Source of the DNA: Icerya purchasi
Lineage: Eukaryota > Arthropoda > Insecta > Hemiptera > Monophlebidae
Assembly: GCA_039619475.1 (NCBI GenBank)
Contig: CM077116.1
Coordinates: 202,825,117 to 202,889,116, forward strand
DNA: 64,000 bases
Reading direction: 5' to 3'
The notes under the pieces are model-generated. The model was not told the origin of the DNA. It made no database searches and saw only the letters and a list, made by a program, of their open reading frames with translations. This document shows positions 37,752-49,568 of the stretch, in pieces. Numbering within the stretch: the stretch's first letter is position 1; each line of letters starts with the position of its first letter. The position numbers and the translations under genes are program-made.

Positions 37752-38302
37752 TATAACCTAATTCTTAGGCTGACCCCCATTAGATTTTGTAATGAAAAAA
37801 TGTCCCAAAAAACGTTCCAATTTTGTGTAATGAAAGTTAAATGTTAAATAAAAGCGCTATTCTTAATCATGCAGCTATTAGATTTTATAACAAAAAAATT
37901 GTTATATTATATTTTTTTAAGAATTTAAATTAATATTATTATTTGTTTTATGTTAATAAGAATATGTTTTGAAATTTGCAATATTATAAGATATTTTATT
38001 AATTTGTTAAGAGTGATTTAAGTTAATGTGATTTATATCCATTTATACTATACTAAGTTGCTTCGGTAGTTCAGTAAAATTTATGGTATAAATTATTGGT
38101 TGAATTTTCTTTTATTATATAAAATTAATTTGAAAATATTTTAATTCAAAGGAAATAAGCATAGGATTTTTGTGATTATGTTATTTTTTTTTGCGTGGAT
38201 GCCGGTAAGTATAACGTTGTAAATTTTGATCATTTTATACAATCTATAGAAGAAAAAGAGATAGAAATTTAAACCCCCTTGCGAGGCCAAAATTGCCGAG
38301 TT
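37747..38302 (+). mobile_element. TA-microsatellite-associated inverted-repeat element, copy D
   Basis: Begins TTAATTATAACCTAATTCTT (diverged) right after (TA)n, with AATGTCCCAAAAAA units, then about 300 bp of AT-rich insertion not seen in the other copies. It then resumes with the family's right part, TATAACGTTGTAAATTTTG, then AGAAGAAAAAGAGATAGA and GCGAGGCCAAAATTGCCGAG, and ends in TA-rich sequence. It is older than copies B and C by divergence. Confidence 0.72.
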
Positions 38303-39410
38303 TATATATATTACTAATGTTTATCGATTATTCGGGTGTCCGTGTAATGAATTTCGACTAGATACGGGATATCGTGAGGGAACTGAAATATTCTTTAAAG
38401 TGAATTCTGATTTCCGATCTCGGAGCGTCGATTGTTGCGACTTAACGATCTCAAGAACGGACGCCAGTGGCATCTACCATACCACATCTCGGATAACTCT
38501 CTTTTCCTTTAGATTTTTCCCAGGTTATCTCTCGGTCATTTAAGGAAAACGATAATCTTCCTTGCCGAGCCAACTAGGTTTCGACAATACCAACGTTTCC
38601 TGATTAGACGGGAGATAGGAAAATAATAATAATGAAAAAAATTTAGATCAAATAGCCAAGGCGCATCTAATTTTGCCCGCCCGAAAGGGAGACCTCCTTC
38701 CGTTCGTGCACCACGTGTTCAATTAAAACTCAAAATCAGAAAACACGTATATTTACAACAAATTTGCAAATCTAGTATAAATTGGCAACAAAACCAGAAA
38801 TTATGCCTGCGTATTTCATAGAACAGAGTTTGAACTAGAACAAACAATAGAACAATTAGAAATACCGTAGCGAAACGACGTTCAAAATGTGGCAGTCGGC
38901 AACAAAAGTTTTCGTATTTAGCCGCGACCAGCCTAATTCAACCGCAATCGAATTTGAAAGATCGACTAGACTTTCACAGCAATACGTTAAAATGGTAAAC
39001 CGCGACTCGTAACACGTTTTATCATTCTAAAATAATCCCTTAATTATACGGCGATAGACAATTACACGAATTCTCTTTCTCCGTCGCTTTCTATGTTTCC
39101 CCACGCACGATGTTGTTACGTGTGCGGTACCTGAACTGCTCCAGCTAATAGGTAGTTCTGCTAGCCGAATCAAACGCGGCTTTTCAGGAATTAATATACA
39201 CACGCACACACAGACATAGCCGCATCTATTATATCCGAATGTCAAGAAATCATTAGATCCTACCGAAAGCTACATCGCAAACACTCGCACACGACAAAGG
39301 ATACCTTTGCCGCGTATTGAACTTTACGATCATAATCAGCACGAATTCCTTCAACTCACGAACTGAGAGATAGCGCCAAATAAATAATTACACACAACCG
39401 AATAAATAAT
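38303..39410. other. Unassigned DNA
   Basis: No gene or repeat recognised. Confidence 0.4.
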
Positions 39411-39411
39411 T

Positions 39412-39660
39412 TTGAATTTACGCACTGGGACAAATATGCTGCTTACTTTTCTATATAAAATCCGGTGGATTCATTCTCCGTTCTGCACTTATCCAAGGGA
39501 CGTAGATCAAGTGGCTGATGCAGATCACATATTCTTAGAATGCTCTTATTATACTTTGCACATTTCTGATCTCCATCGAGCGTTATTATTACGGGGAATA
39601 TCCTGTGTCCATATAATATGAATTATATCCCTTCAATACCGATTACCTATCACGCAATCT
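39412..39660 (+). pseudogene. LINE C-terminal fragment (Cys-rich)
   Basis: The 69-codon frame contains HSPFCTYPRDVDQVADADHI followed by FLECSYYTLHISDLHRALLL, the Cys/His-rich C-terminal pattern (C..C..DADHIFLECS) seen at the end of I/R1/LOA-group ORF2 proteins. It resembles, but is distinct from, the copies at 8.6 and 19.1 kb. Nothing upstream is recognisable. Confidence 0.6.
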
Positions 39661-39764
39661 ATGATTTTGTAAGAAGAAGTAAGATATTGGTATAGTCATA
39701 GCGTAACATACAATTGAGATTAATAATTGAAAGGAACAGACGTTGTATGCAATTTGAGTTTAAA

Positions 39765-42700
39765 GCCAAAAAAAAAAATAAAATAAAATAAATTCTGAAA
39801 CTTAGCCGCGCTAGTAACTTATCTAGATAATATTATACATATTTACTTTTTTAGGTATGTTAATACATTTTCACAATTTAGTCTATCGTTGTAAAGAAGT
39901 TCTAGTATAGGTTTTCCTATCATGTCTCATTTCCACTTTTTGCGTGTGAAGAGGTGGTCTACCGAGAAAGTGTCTGCGCAGACCTCATAAATGGGCGCCT
40001 GATCCTTGTCGAGGATCTACTTGTGGTTAAATGAGCAGTGCCCTATTCTAAGTCTCGAAATAACTGTTTCGTCTTGTCTTTTTGGCCAATAGTTGGTTTC
40101 CCAGTCGGCAATTTCGTTTTTGATGCGGCGTAGTTTGTTTTTGATTGGAGAGATTCGATTCCACTCATTTTGCCAAATTGAGCGAGTCACATTTCTGATA
40201 TGTCTGGTTAAGGACGAGACCATTTTTTCGCGTCGGTATAAGTCTGCTATGGTTTCGTGAAAGTTTGCGTGCCATGGTGGTCTTATGTTCTTTACGATGT
40301 CGGGTGTTTTAAAGTTGATGTTCTTAATTGTATTTAGGCATCGTATTCCCAACGGCTTCGGAGTTTTTGGGTATTTCTCATATAGTTGAATAAAGTTTGG
40401 CGAAATAGTTTTTTTGTAAGTAGGATTAGCTGTATTTGAGGTCATTTTTGTATAGTATTTCAGGGATGAGAAGATTCTTCTATGTTGCAATGGAAATATG
40501 TTTGATTCTACTTGAAGGCTAGCAATCGGGCTGGTGTAAAATGCTCCTGTAATGAGTCTTAGAGCTGAATTTTGAACGGTGTCCAGTTTTTTCAGGACAT
40601 TTTCTCTGGCACTACTGTAAATCACAGAGCCGTAGTCCAGCTTGGAAAGAGTCAGCGCCGAGTAAAGGTTTTTTAGAGATTTTCCAGCTCCACCCCATTT
40701 GGTATGAGAAAACATTTTTAGCACATTAAGAAATTTATGACAGTTTGCTTTTAAGTCTTCTATGTGTTTTTCAAAAGGTAATTTTCGATCCATTTCTAGT
40801 CCCAAAATTTTTATGTTACCGAAACTTTGAATTAGCTTATTATTTAGGTGGGCGTTACAATCTGGAGGTTTAATTCGTTTTTTACTGAATGTGATTGCTT
40901 TTGTTTTATTCGTTGCGAAGGACAATCCATTTGATGAAGCCCAATCAAGCAGTTTGTTCGTTGTAGATTGTAAAGTGCTATTTAGATTATTTAAGTTTGA
41001 GGAAGTCATATAAATGACTAAGTCGTCAGCAAACAGTTCGTATTTGACCGGAGGATCTGTGATTTTAGATATGTCTGATATACCAATTATGAACAAAGTT
41101 GGACTAATTATGGAGCCCTGCGGTGTGCCATTTTCTTGTATTTTTGGGAGGGATAAGACATCTTGAATGCGAACCTGGAAAGTCCTATTTGACAGGAAGT
41201 CTTTTATGTATTCAAGCATATTTCCGTTTATATTCCATTCCACAAGCGTTTTAATGATTTTATGCCTCCATATTCTATCGAAGGCTTTTTCAAGGTCAAA
41301 ACTTACGAGCATGGTGAATTGATTCGTTACAAGACCGTCACAAAAAAAGCTGTTGTAACTTTGCTAGATGATCTATGGTGCTTCTTCGAGAGCGGAAACC
41401 ATATTGCATTGGATCTAATAGTTTCTTTTGTTGAAGAGTCCATTTTAATCTGGTGTTTATTATTTTTTTCATGACTTTACATAACGTGTTGGTAAGCGAG
41501 ATGGACGGTAGCTAGAAGGAGAAAGGGAGTCTTTTTCTGGTTTTAATAACGGGATTATGTGAGCGTTTTTCCAACTGTCTGGTATTTTTTTTAATTTCCA
41601 AATAAGGTTGAAGAACTTGCTGATTGTGTGAAGAGATGCGAAATTTAATTTTTTGACCATATATCTATATGGATGTCGTCCAGTCTGGCGGCTGAGGATT
41701 TCATATGTTTCAGGGCGTATAAAAGTTCGTCATATGTAAGAGGTCGGTTAAAGTCCTGGTTAGGCTCGTCTATGTAATTTAAATCTTGCTGTTCAATTCG
41801 ATGCTTTATGTCAATGAAAGCAGTTATGTAATTTTCTGTAGAGGACATTTGGTAGAAGTGGTTAACAATCTGGTTGGCGATATCTGTTTTGTTCAAGAAT
41901 ATTTTAGAATTGTATTCGATCGCTGTGATTGAGGTGATGGTTTTTTTGTTTGATAACATTTTTACTTTATTCCATACTTCTTTTATGGGGGTGTGCGAGT
42001 TGAAAGAAGAAGTGAATTTTACCCATGATTGTTTTTTTGTCTCCCGAATGGTGTGTTTGCATCTTGCTCTGGCAATTTTAAAATTTTTTAAATTCTCTTG
42101 ACTAGGATAACGTTTGACTAAGGTTAACATACGGTTTTTTTGTTTTATTGCTGTTTTGCATTCATTGTTCCGCCAAACTGTTTGTTTTTTTGTTATGGTT
42201 GCACTGTTTCGAGGGATGTTTCGAGTAGCGGTTTCCAGGATATCCTTCACGATATGGTTATTTGCTTCATTTATGTCGCTGAGATTTTCTGGAAGTTGTA
42301 AATTTAACGATCTGGTGTAATTTTGCCAATCTGCATCTTTGATTCTCCATGTCGGATATTTTTTGTATTGATCGTGTCTGACTAGTGTTTGAAGTGAAAT
42401 TAAAATGAGACAATTGTGGCTTCCGAACAAAGTAGGAAAGGTAATCCAGTTGACCATTGGAGCTAATGAGCTGCTACAAATGGATAGATCTGTAGGTGAA
42501 AAGGAGCCATTGTATGAATTGAAGTAAGGGTGTGCGATCCGTTGTTGTGTAAGCTGAGATTTTCGCGATAGATGAATTTTTCTATGTTTTTTCCTCTGCT
42601 ATTGGAGGTGGTTGAGCCCCATAACGTATTATGAGAATTGAAATCACCACTCAAGATAGACGGAGTTGGTAATTGTTTGATAATGTGATCGAAGTAGTTT

Positions 42701-43035
42701 TCTGTAATTTCATCGGATTGGTGTAAGTGTATTGAGCAGAGAATGAGCTTGAATGGATGTTTTATTGTGACGGCTATGGCCTGTAAGTTTGTATGTAAAG
42801 TTTGAGGCTCGCAGCATAGATTATTTTTGACTCCAATCAGAACTCCGCCTCTAGTGATTGTATCGGTTGAAATGTCTTTGCGTGATATTTCGAAGTTTTT
42901 TAGATTATATTTTTCAGGTGGTGTCAACCTGGTTTCTTGTAGAACTAAAATGTCTGGATTTTCTTGTGCGATCAGAATCTGTAATTTTGGATGTTTAGTT
43001 CGTATACTGTTGAGATTTCAGTTTAAAATTTTCAT
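39765..43035 (-). mobile_element. I-like LINE, near-full ORF2, minus strand
   Basis: The element runs from about 43035 down to an (AAATA)n-like tail at about 39767-39790 (plus strand AAATAAAATAAAATAAATT). It carries endonuclease, linker, RT and C-terminal knuckle in order. The 3' UTR has a CTAGCGCGGCTAAGTTTCAG stretch before the tail. ORF1 was not recognised upstream, and no target duplication was found. It is probably 5'-truncated near the ORF2 start or ORF1 is too decayed. Confidence 0.85.
40017..43035 (-). pseudogene. I-like ORF2 (endonuclease + reverse transcriptase), broken
   Basis: The start is the ATG at 43035. An early stop follows after MKILN, probably from TGG. The endonuclease (43020-42430) has LVLQETRL and ILSGDFNSHNTLWG, ending near 42410 with a GSHNCLILISL (expected SDH) motif. 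A linker at 42457-41645 is mostly open. The RT (41660-40017) has KKIPDSWKNAHIIPLLKPEK, then in the 431-codon frame FDLEKAFDRIW (residues 5-15), TPQGSIISPTLF (63-74) and FADDLVIY (94-101), thumb LDYGSVIYSSA, and C-terminal RLRIGHCSFNH. At least four frame changes separate the parts. RT catalytic FADD is intact locally. No RNase H segment was seen after the thumb. Clade I/Nimb-like is inferred. Confidence 0.88.
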
Positions 43036-45060
43036 AATATCGAGATATCATCTACAGTTATTTTAAATTGACTGTACTCAGAAATTTTATTAAACTACCA
43101 AAACAGCTTAACATACTACAACATATAAAAGTAATACTTTTCTTTTGCGTTTCCATTGTATTATTAAATTAGCAATATATGCTTCTCCCTATGGTGAGAC
43201 TTCTTATTCATCAACCTTGACAGTAATAAGAAGTATATTCATTATGTTTCCAAAAACAAAAAAACCGCTACCGAACGCAAACGTAAAATGCAGAAACGAA
43301 AACGGGACGACGAACTGTGCAATAGCGAAGAAATCTGTTTGTCCGTCTACCTGCGCGCGTTAATCTTACGAAAAATTGTTCCAATAGTCACTATTGGATA
43401 GACTGATTCCTATGAAAAGTTTTAGTAATTTATTAGGTTTCATTGTGATTTAGCCGGGCTACGGGATTTTTTGTCAATGAAGTGTGGAAAATAAAAAGGT
43501 GAAATATACTTGATGAAGCAGGAAAAAAAATTTGGATAAAATATTTATTATGGCAAATATTTTAAATAAAATCATTACCGTGGTAAATATAAATTTTATG
43601 TAAAAATTCAAGTAAAATAATTACTATGGGAAATGTTCAAAAAGTTAACGTTTTATTAATTTCCTTCGCAAGTAAGAACACCGTGTTTCTTTCTTCTCTT
43701 TTTGTGTTATTCAAATCATTAAATATCTATAACAGGATCTAAATATGCAAGCCATCTCCTAGCCTAGCGGCTGTACACAGCACTGAGATCTCAAAAATAA
43801 AAAGTAAATAAAACGTTTTCTATCGGGTTTTTACAGAGAAATAAACAGAATTTTTAATAATTGCTACCGGAAATATTATATATATTCATATTTGTATCCT
43901 TGCCAATGTTTGCTGTCGTGGTAATGAACTAATGTAGAATGCTCGACCGAAAGGTTGGAAGAATAAAACTGGTAAACGTGTGAATAACATGTTCTCTTAA
44001 ATATGTAATTCTGGGAGATTACTGTGTGACCAAATCGCAACCGATTTATAAATAAGTATTCTATGCGCGTAAGGCAAAGAAACAGAGACTCTGTGTTAGT
44101 TGTTGATTTTATATAATTTTAAAATGATGGCTGTGTGTGATTTTTAGTTGAGCGAAAACTTTTGTTAGATCGTAAGAGGTACAGGTTATAGTAATACAGA
44201 GAATCTTCAAGTGAACGGGAAGGCTGTTTTCTGTTGAACGGTGATAAATATGTCTCTTAAAGAGAGAATTAATTAGGAACAATATACACATTTAGAGACA
44301 AGAATGACAGCGAGAAAGTAGATGGATAGTTTATAGAAAAAGGGAATGGTCGAAAAAGAGTAAAAAGCAAATAACTATAGTGATGAAAGCAGTTTCATTT
44401 TCAGAAATGAAGCTCAGCTTACTCTAATAAGTATTGCAACAAAGAAGATGAAGTCGCGGGAAGCAGCTTTACAACATAGACATAGTACTGAATTACTGCT
44501 TAATTACTCAAAAATGTTACATTATAAATAATTATTTATAATAACATCTTTTAATTTTTTTTAAATATTTGAATACACAATTTAGTAACTAGACAATGTA
44601 TTGGTAATGTTAAATAAAAAAAATATATTAATATTACAGAAAAGTTAATAAAATATCCTGCTTGGTAGTTTTAATAGTTGCTATCGAAAATGTTATTTAC
44701 ATTCAAATCTTAAACTTTTATCAACTACTGTGGTTTGTTGTTGTGGAATGTACTTAAAGTTTGTTTTAATCATTAAATTACTAATATTTCCAAAAGAAAA
44801 GAAAGTTGAATAGAAGAAATAAATCTTTAGCAGGTATCCTAAATTTACTATTTAGAAAAAAAAAAAAAAAAGATTTAAATAGATATTAATACGCAGGTAA
44901 AGCAGTAAGGAACGGCTAGCGAATAAGTAAATGGACCGTTTATAGAACACGGGAATTTAAAAGTTATATTTCAGTGTCCATTATGTTTTATTTCATACGA
45001 TGCAGTCGCGTGTTTATTCTCGATATGGCGTTTTAGATTGAACTTTTTTGTACATTTTAT
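43036..45060. other. Unassigned AT-rich DNA
   Basis: No gene recognised. The stretch just upstream of the LINE ORF2 may be decayed ORF1, but I cannot support it. Confidence 0.4.
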
Positions 45061-45069
45061 GTTACATGT

Positions 45070-47660
45070 ATCAATGGTACTATGCTTTGTGGACTATAAA
45101 AAGGCTTTTGATTGTGTTCAATGGAGTAAACTGTGGCCGATCTTAATTGAAATGGGAGCACCAAGACATTTAGTACGCCTCATCGCAAATCTATATGAGC
45201 ACGTCAAAAGTCCGAATAAATAAAAATACATACTCGAACGACTTTTACCTATCGCGCGGTATATGGCAAGGCTGCATCTTATCTCCACTGTTGTACAACC
45301 TCTATGGAGAATACATCATGCCAGGGGCGGCTCGTCCTAGGGGGCTCAAGGGCGCGAGCCTCCCTGTGTGTTTTCAAAAAATACGAGTACATAATATTTA
45401 ATTACTTCAAGAAAAAAAATCAGCGTTACGAATTTTTTATTTCAAAATAATTTTTTTTGCAAGAGTGCATTTTAAAAATAATTGCAAAATAAGCATTTTG
45501 CGCAATTTGTTAAACGAACAGTTGAAACATCCGATAACAGTTGTCGGGTTCATGCTTACTGTGCTGGAACTGTACGATCTACTCGTAGTGTAGTATACTG
45601 TCAAGGTCGTTAACAGCTGATTTTTTGATCACATGATATTAACAACCAATAATATAGTACGTGGGCTCAGAATATTTGAGCCTCCAAGCCGCATATAAAA
45701 TACACACGAAAAACGAATAAAGCCGAAGTTTCCCGAGCGTAACTTAAAGGCGTCTGAGGGCTCTCGAAAAGTGAGCCTTCGTCAATTTTACACGTGATTA
45801 TAGCCGGTTTTAACAATAGATCCGCGTCGCGCGCTGCGTCGTCCGTTTATCCGGTGAAGCACACTGTTTTAATTTGCTGCTTTTTTTGTTCTATTTCTAT
45901 CCTTGCTTTTCTTCTTTAAATAATACATTTTGCGATCTGGATTTTGTTACTTTTGAATGCAAGAAGCACTGCTTTTTGTCGACACTTGCTTTACACGGTG
46001 ATTTTTCAAACGTTCAACATTTTAGAAACTGAATTAGATAAATTAATTGGAGAGACTAACCTTTTAAGCTAATTACTTAAACTTACGATGGAGCATAATG
46101 AGCGATTCTACAAATGGCGTATAGGCGAAGATAAAACAAAAATATAAATACTGTCATTTTATTCATTGTTATGCGCGCACCAGTTGAATTGAATTATGCA
46201 AAAAGCAACAAGCCAGGATTCTAAAATTAAAATCTTTTTTTCAAATTTGTCCGCTGTAGCAAGCTTTTTTTCAAATTCTGCTCATAGATGTGATCTACTG
46301 CAAGAAATTGTAAATCGTAAATTACCTAGAATACACGTTGGAACTATAATATGCGTACAGTGAATATTGTTTTCGAAAATCGAGAAAAATTAATAGAATA
46401 TTTCGAAGAACTAGCAGAAAAATGTAATAAAAATATTACATGCAAGGAAGCATATATAGTTTACGAAGAACCTTAGAAGACCCGGGTTTTATATTTTGGC
46501 TTACCTTATTTCACAAAATTATGCCACATGTAATTTTTTTTTTTTTTTTTTTGTGGACACGTCAACAGCGAAATTTACTTAACGCAAAGGATTGTACATT
46601 ATACAAGGAAAAGATTAGAAAATATTATTTAATAAATTTCAATCTAAATACAAAATGTATTCACATCTTTTTTTTTAATTAAATCAGAACTTGAATGCAT
46701 TAAACCAGTTTTATTTAGTTTAAAATGTAGACAAAAAAGCAAGATAAGTTTATGTCATTACACTTTTTAAATTATTGTAATTTTACATTAGAGCCCCCCA
46801 GATTTACTTGTCACGAATCGCCACTGCATCATGCGTAAATTTTTGCAGACTAATGATAGCGGGTTTTCAGTCGGAAGAGCTCAGATTTCAAATCTCAGCA
46901 TAAGCAGTATGGCGCTAACTCTAAGTCGTCTTGAAAAATGAATGTGGGTTAATAATTAATGAAGATAAGACGAAAATTATGATTATAGACGGGAAAAACA
47001 ACAATCGCCCGGATTTGCATGATGTTAACGGCGTGGAAATTGTGAAACAGTATAGATATCTGGGTTCGATAGTAGAAAATCGAGGGGCATCTGAAACGGA
47101 AATTAGACACAGAACAAACATAACAAAAAATTGTTATGGGTCGGCTAAAACGTATATGGGCTGATCCCGCGGTATCAATGAAAGTAAAAATAAGACTAGC
47201 GCATAGTCTGGTGTTCTCAATATTTCTATACAGCGCAGAAACATGAACTCTACATAAATCCGATATCGATGAAAGATAGATGCGTTAGAAATGTACTGTT
47301 GGAGAAGTATATTATGAATAACATGAACGGAAAAAAGAACAAACAGCTCGGTGTCACAAGAAATAGACGTGACGAAAAGATTATCCTCGGAAGTAATTAG
47401 AAGAATATTAAAATACTCTTTAGTCATGTGATAGGAGCAAATGGATTATTGAAGACGAGAATTCTGGAAGGAAAAGTAGAAGGAAAAGGAAGCCATGTCC
47501 CAACCAGATGGTCAGACATGATCCGGACAGCTGTAGGAAAAAGTTTCGTAGAATGTGTTCGACTGGCCCACAACAAAGATCAGTGGCTACATTTTATACA
47601 TGAGATGGACAGATCATAATCACGATATCTCCACGAGAGATTCACGATTCATTGATGATG
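45070..47660 (+). pseudogene. RTE-like LINE ORF2 split by a hAT element
   Basis: The left part (45070-45321) has LCFVDYKKAFDCVQWSKLW and RGIWQGCILSPLLYNLYGEY. The frame then breaks at a 1.5-kb hAT insertion. The right part (46827-47660) continues the same protein order: RKFLQTNDSG, then ECGLIINEDKTKIMIIDG, VKQYRYLGSIVENRGASETE, a SLVFSIFLYSAET-type stretch, then GKVEGKGSHVPTRWSDMIRT and AHNKDQWLHFIHEM. The YADD-containing segment between them is missing (internal deletion). Several stops. The elements are of the same broad family as 12.5 and 25.1 kb. Confidence 0.85.
45322..46826 (+). mobile_element. hAT transposon (1,505 bp), internally decayed, nested in LINE
   Basis: Ends are CAGGGGCGGCTCGTC and the complement of CAGTGGCGATTCGTGACA. 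Flanking octamer CATCATGC occurs at 45314-45321 and 46827-46834, a perfect duplication. The interior keeps a piece of transposase near 46200-46620: FFKFVR-like, then in other frames NIVFENREKLIEYFEELAEK, YSLRRTLEDPGFIFWLTLFH and KIMPHV, which resembles ZMYM/DUF4371-type hAT transposases. Catalytic residues cannot be placed, and most of the coding region is missing or stopped. Confidence 0.92.
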
Positions 47661-49568
47661 ATATCACATTTATAAATGATATTATCTTTATAGTTTAAAT
47701 TAATAGAATTAATATGTCTTATTTAAATTAAATAATTTAGTAAAAGTTTTTTCACAAAACTTGCAAAGAAAAGCCATCGTTGATAAAAAACAAAACGCAA
47801 TCGCAAAGTAACTGTAAACAAACAGAACAAAATACTTGGTGCTTGCTCACTGACAATGAGAAGAGCAAGCTATGTAGCATCATTTGGCGTAAGAAAAATT
47901 GTCTCATAACGCACTGCTTTGTTCGCTCATTAGTGGCTTCGATTCCCTCGTTATATTTCCGCTTAACCGAATGCAGCCCGATTTTGAGTATGAGTTTATA
48001 ACATTGGCAATCAAATGGAAAGATTTCAACTGTACAATTACAGCCCCATCAATTGTGGCAATTTAGTGATTTCTTTATTATGACGATAAAAAATCATATT
48101 ATAAAATATTTTGGAAATATTACACATGAATCCTATATTTATAATACAGCTAAAAATAAAAATGTCCACACATTATTGAAATACGAAGCAATTTACAACG
48201 GAAAATCTTCTATAAAAACTATTGTTTGACAGAGATATATTCAAGTTTTTTTTTCTTGTTTATTATATTCAAAAATGATTTGTTTTTAGATTTAATTCTT
48301 CAAAGTATTTTAAGCCCAAAAGTATAGTTTTTCACACATTAAATTAGAAAAAAATTGAGTTTAATTTGATATGCCAACAACGGTTATAAATTGTCGTTGA
48401 AAAATTTGATTGCATATTGTTGTTTTGCTTAAATAAAAGTTTTGAAAAATTTTTAATTTCTTTACATGTGCTTTAGTCGAATTGCGTTCAATCACTAACT
48501 TTGTAAACTTATACTCAAAATCAGGCTACATTTGGATTTTCAAAAATAAAGTTGTCATATAAAACGTATATGATAGACTCAATAGTGCCAAAATCTGCAC
48601 TGCAATTTCAACGAGGAATTATTCTACAATATCTACGATTACAGCGCCATCAGGCGGTCAGTTTGACGATTTTATTTTCATGATATTAATGATATTGTAC
48701 AACAAAATATTTTGCAAGTGTTACATTTAATTCATAATAACAACCTAAAATAAAAATACACACATTTCATTGAAATGAAAGTTTACGTAATAAGTGAATA
48801 AATATAATTTTGCTAAAATGATTTTAGACATAAATGTTTCTAAGTTTTAATTTGAAACACAAAAAAGATTTAAAACAATGTTTATAATTATTTAACAGTG
48901 TTTTATATTTTTATTTAAAATTTAAAATCAAAATTTGATGTTGACTTAATTGTTGTTTAAAGAAGCCTAAAATTCTGCGGCGCAGTGGAGCTGCGCAAAG
49001 CGTCACATTTTAAGTTATTGTTTACTATTCATCTATTTCGGCTATAAACCTGTTAAAATACTTTTTTCCTTTTTAAAATTTAAGCAAATATTACGTGTCT
49101 TTTACAAGTACCATTAAAGTTCGAGCATTTGTAATTTCCTATTTCTATAATAAATTTTACATTTAGTGCACGTAATTGTTTTATTTTAAGTCGGCGTAAA
49201 GTATTTTTAATATGATGATCGATAACTTTAACAGCGTATAATAAAATAAAGATAAAATTATATAAACTGTTTCATCAGATATCGTTGCTAATTGCAAACA
49301 AAATAACACACCGGCTTATAAAACAATATGATGCAGTCACAAAAAATAGCATAAAAAAGCAGTTTTTCGATCGTGTTGTATTGCAAATTCCACCCGTGGG
49401 GTTGTTATTTTGGTTTAGCAACTTCGATCCTGACCGTCTCGGACTGTTTTACGTAATGTATAAATATGTTCTAGTCATTTGTGTAATCGTGACCGGAATG
49501 TAAATTTTATTTTACATACCGGCAAAAAAAAAAGTATCTCCGGAACTTATATAAATTAGATAAAAACC
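47661..49568. repeat. Unassigned DNA with a dispersed direct repeat
   Basis: Two diverged copies of a ~170-bp sequence occur at about 48020-48205 and 48618-48792. Both contain TTACAGCSCCATCA, AAAATATTTTG, TACAT and a CACACATT..TTGAAAT end. No gene is seen in the remainder. Confidence 0.55.

Noticed and set aside
49285..49503. 72-codon ORF upstream of GNB1L, containing NFDPDRLGLF
   Set aside because: No splice donor or domain links it to GNB1L, whose start at 49569 already aligns with the family N-terminus.
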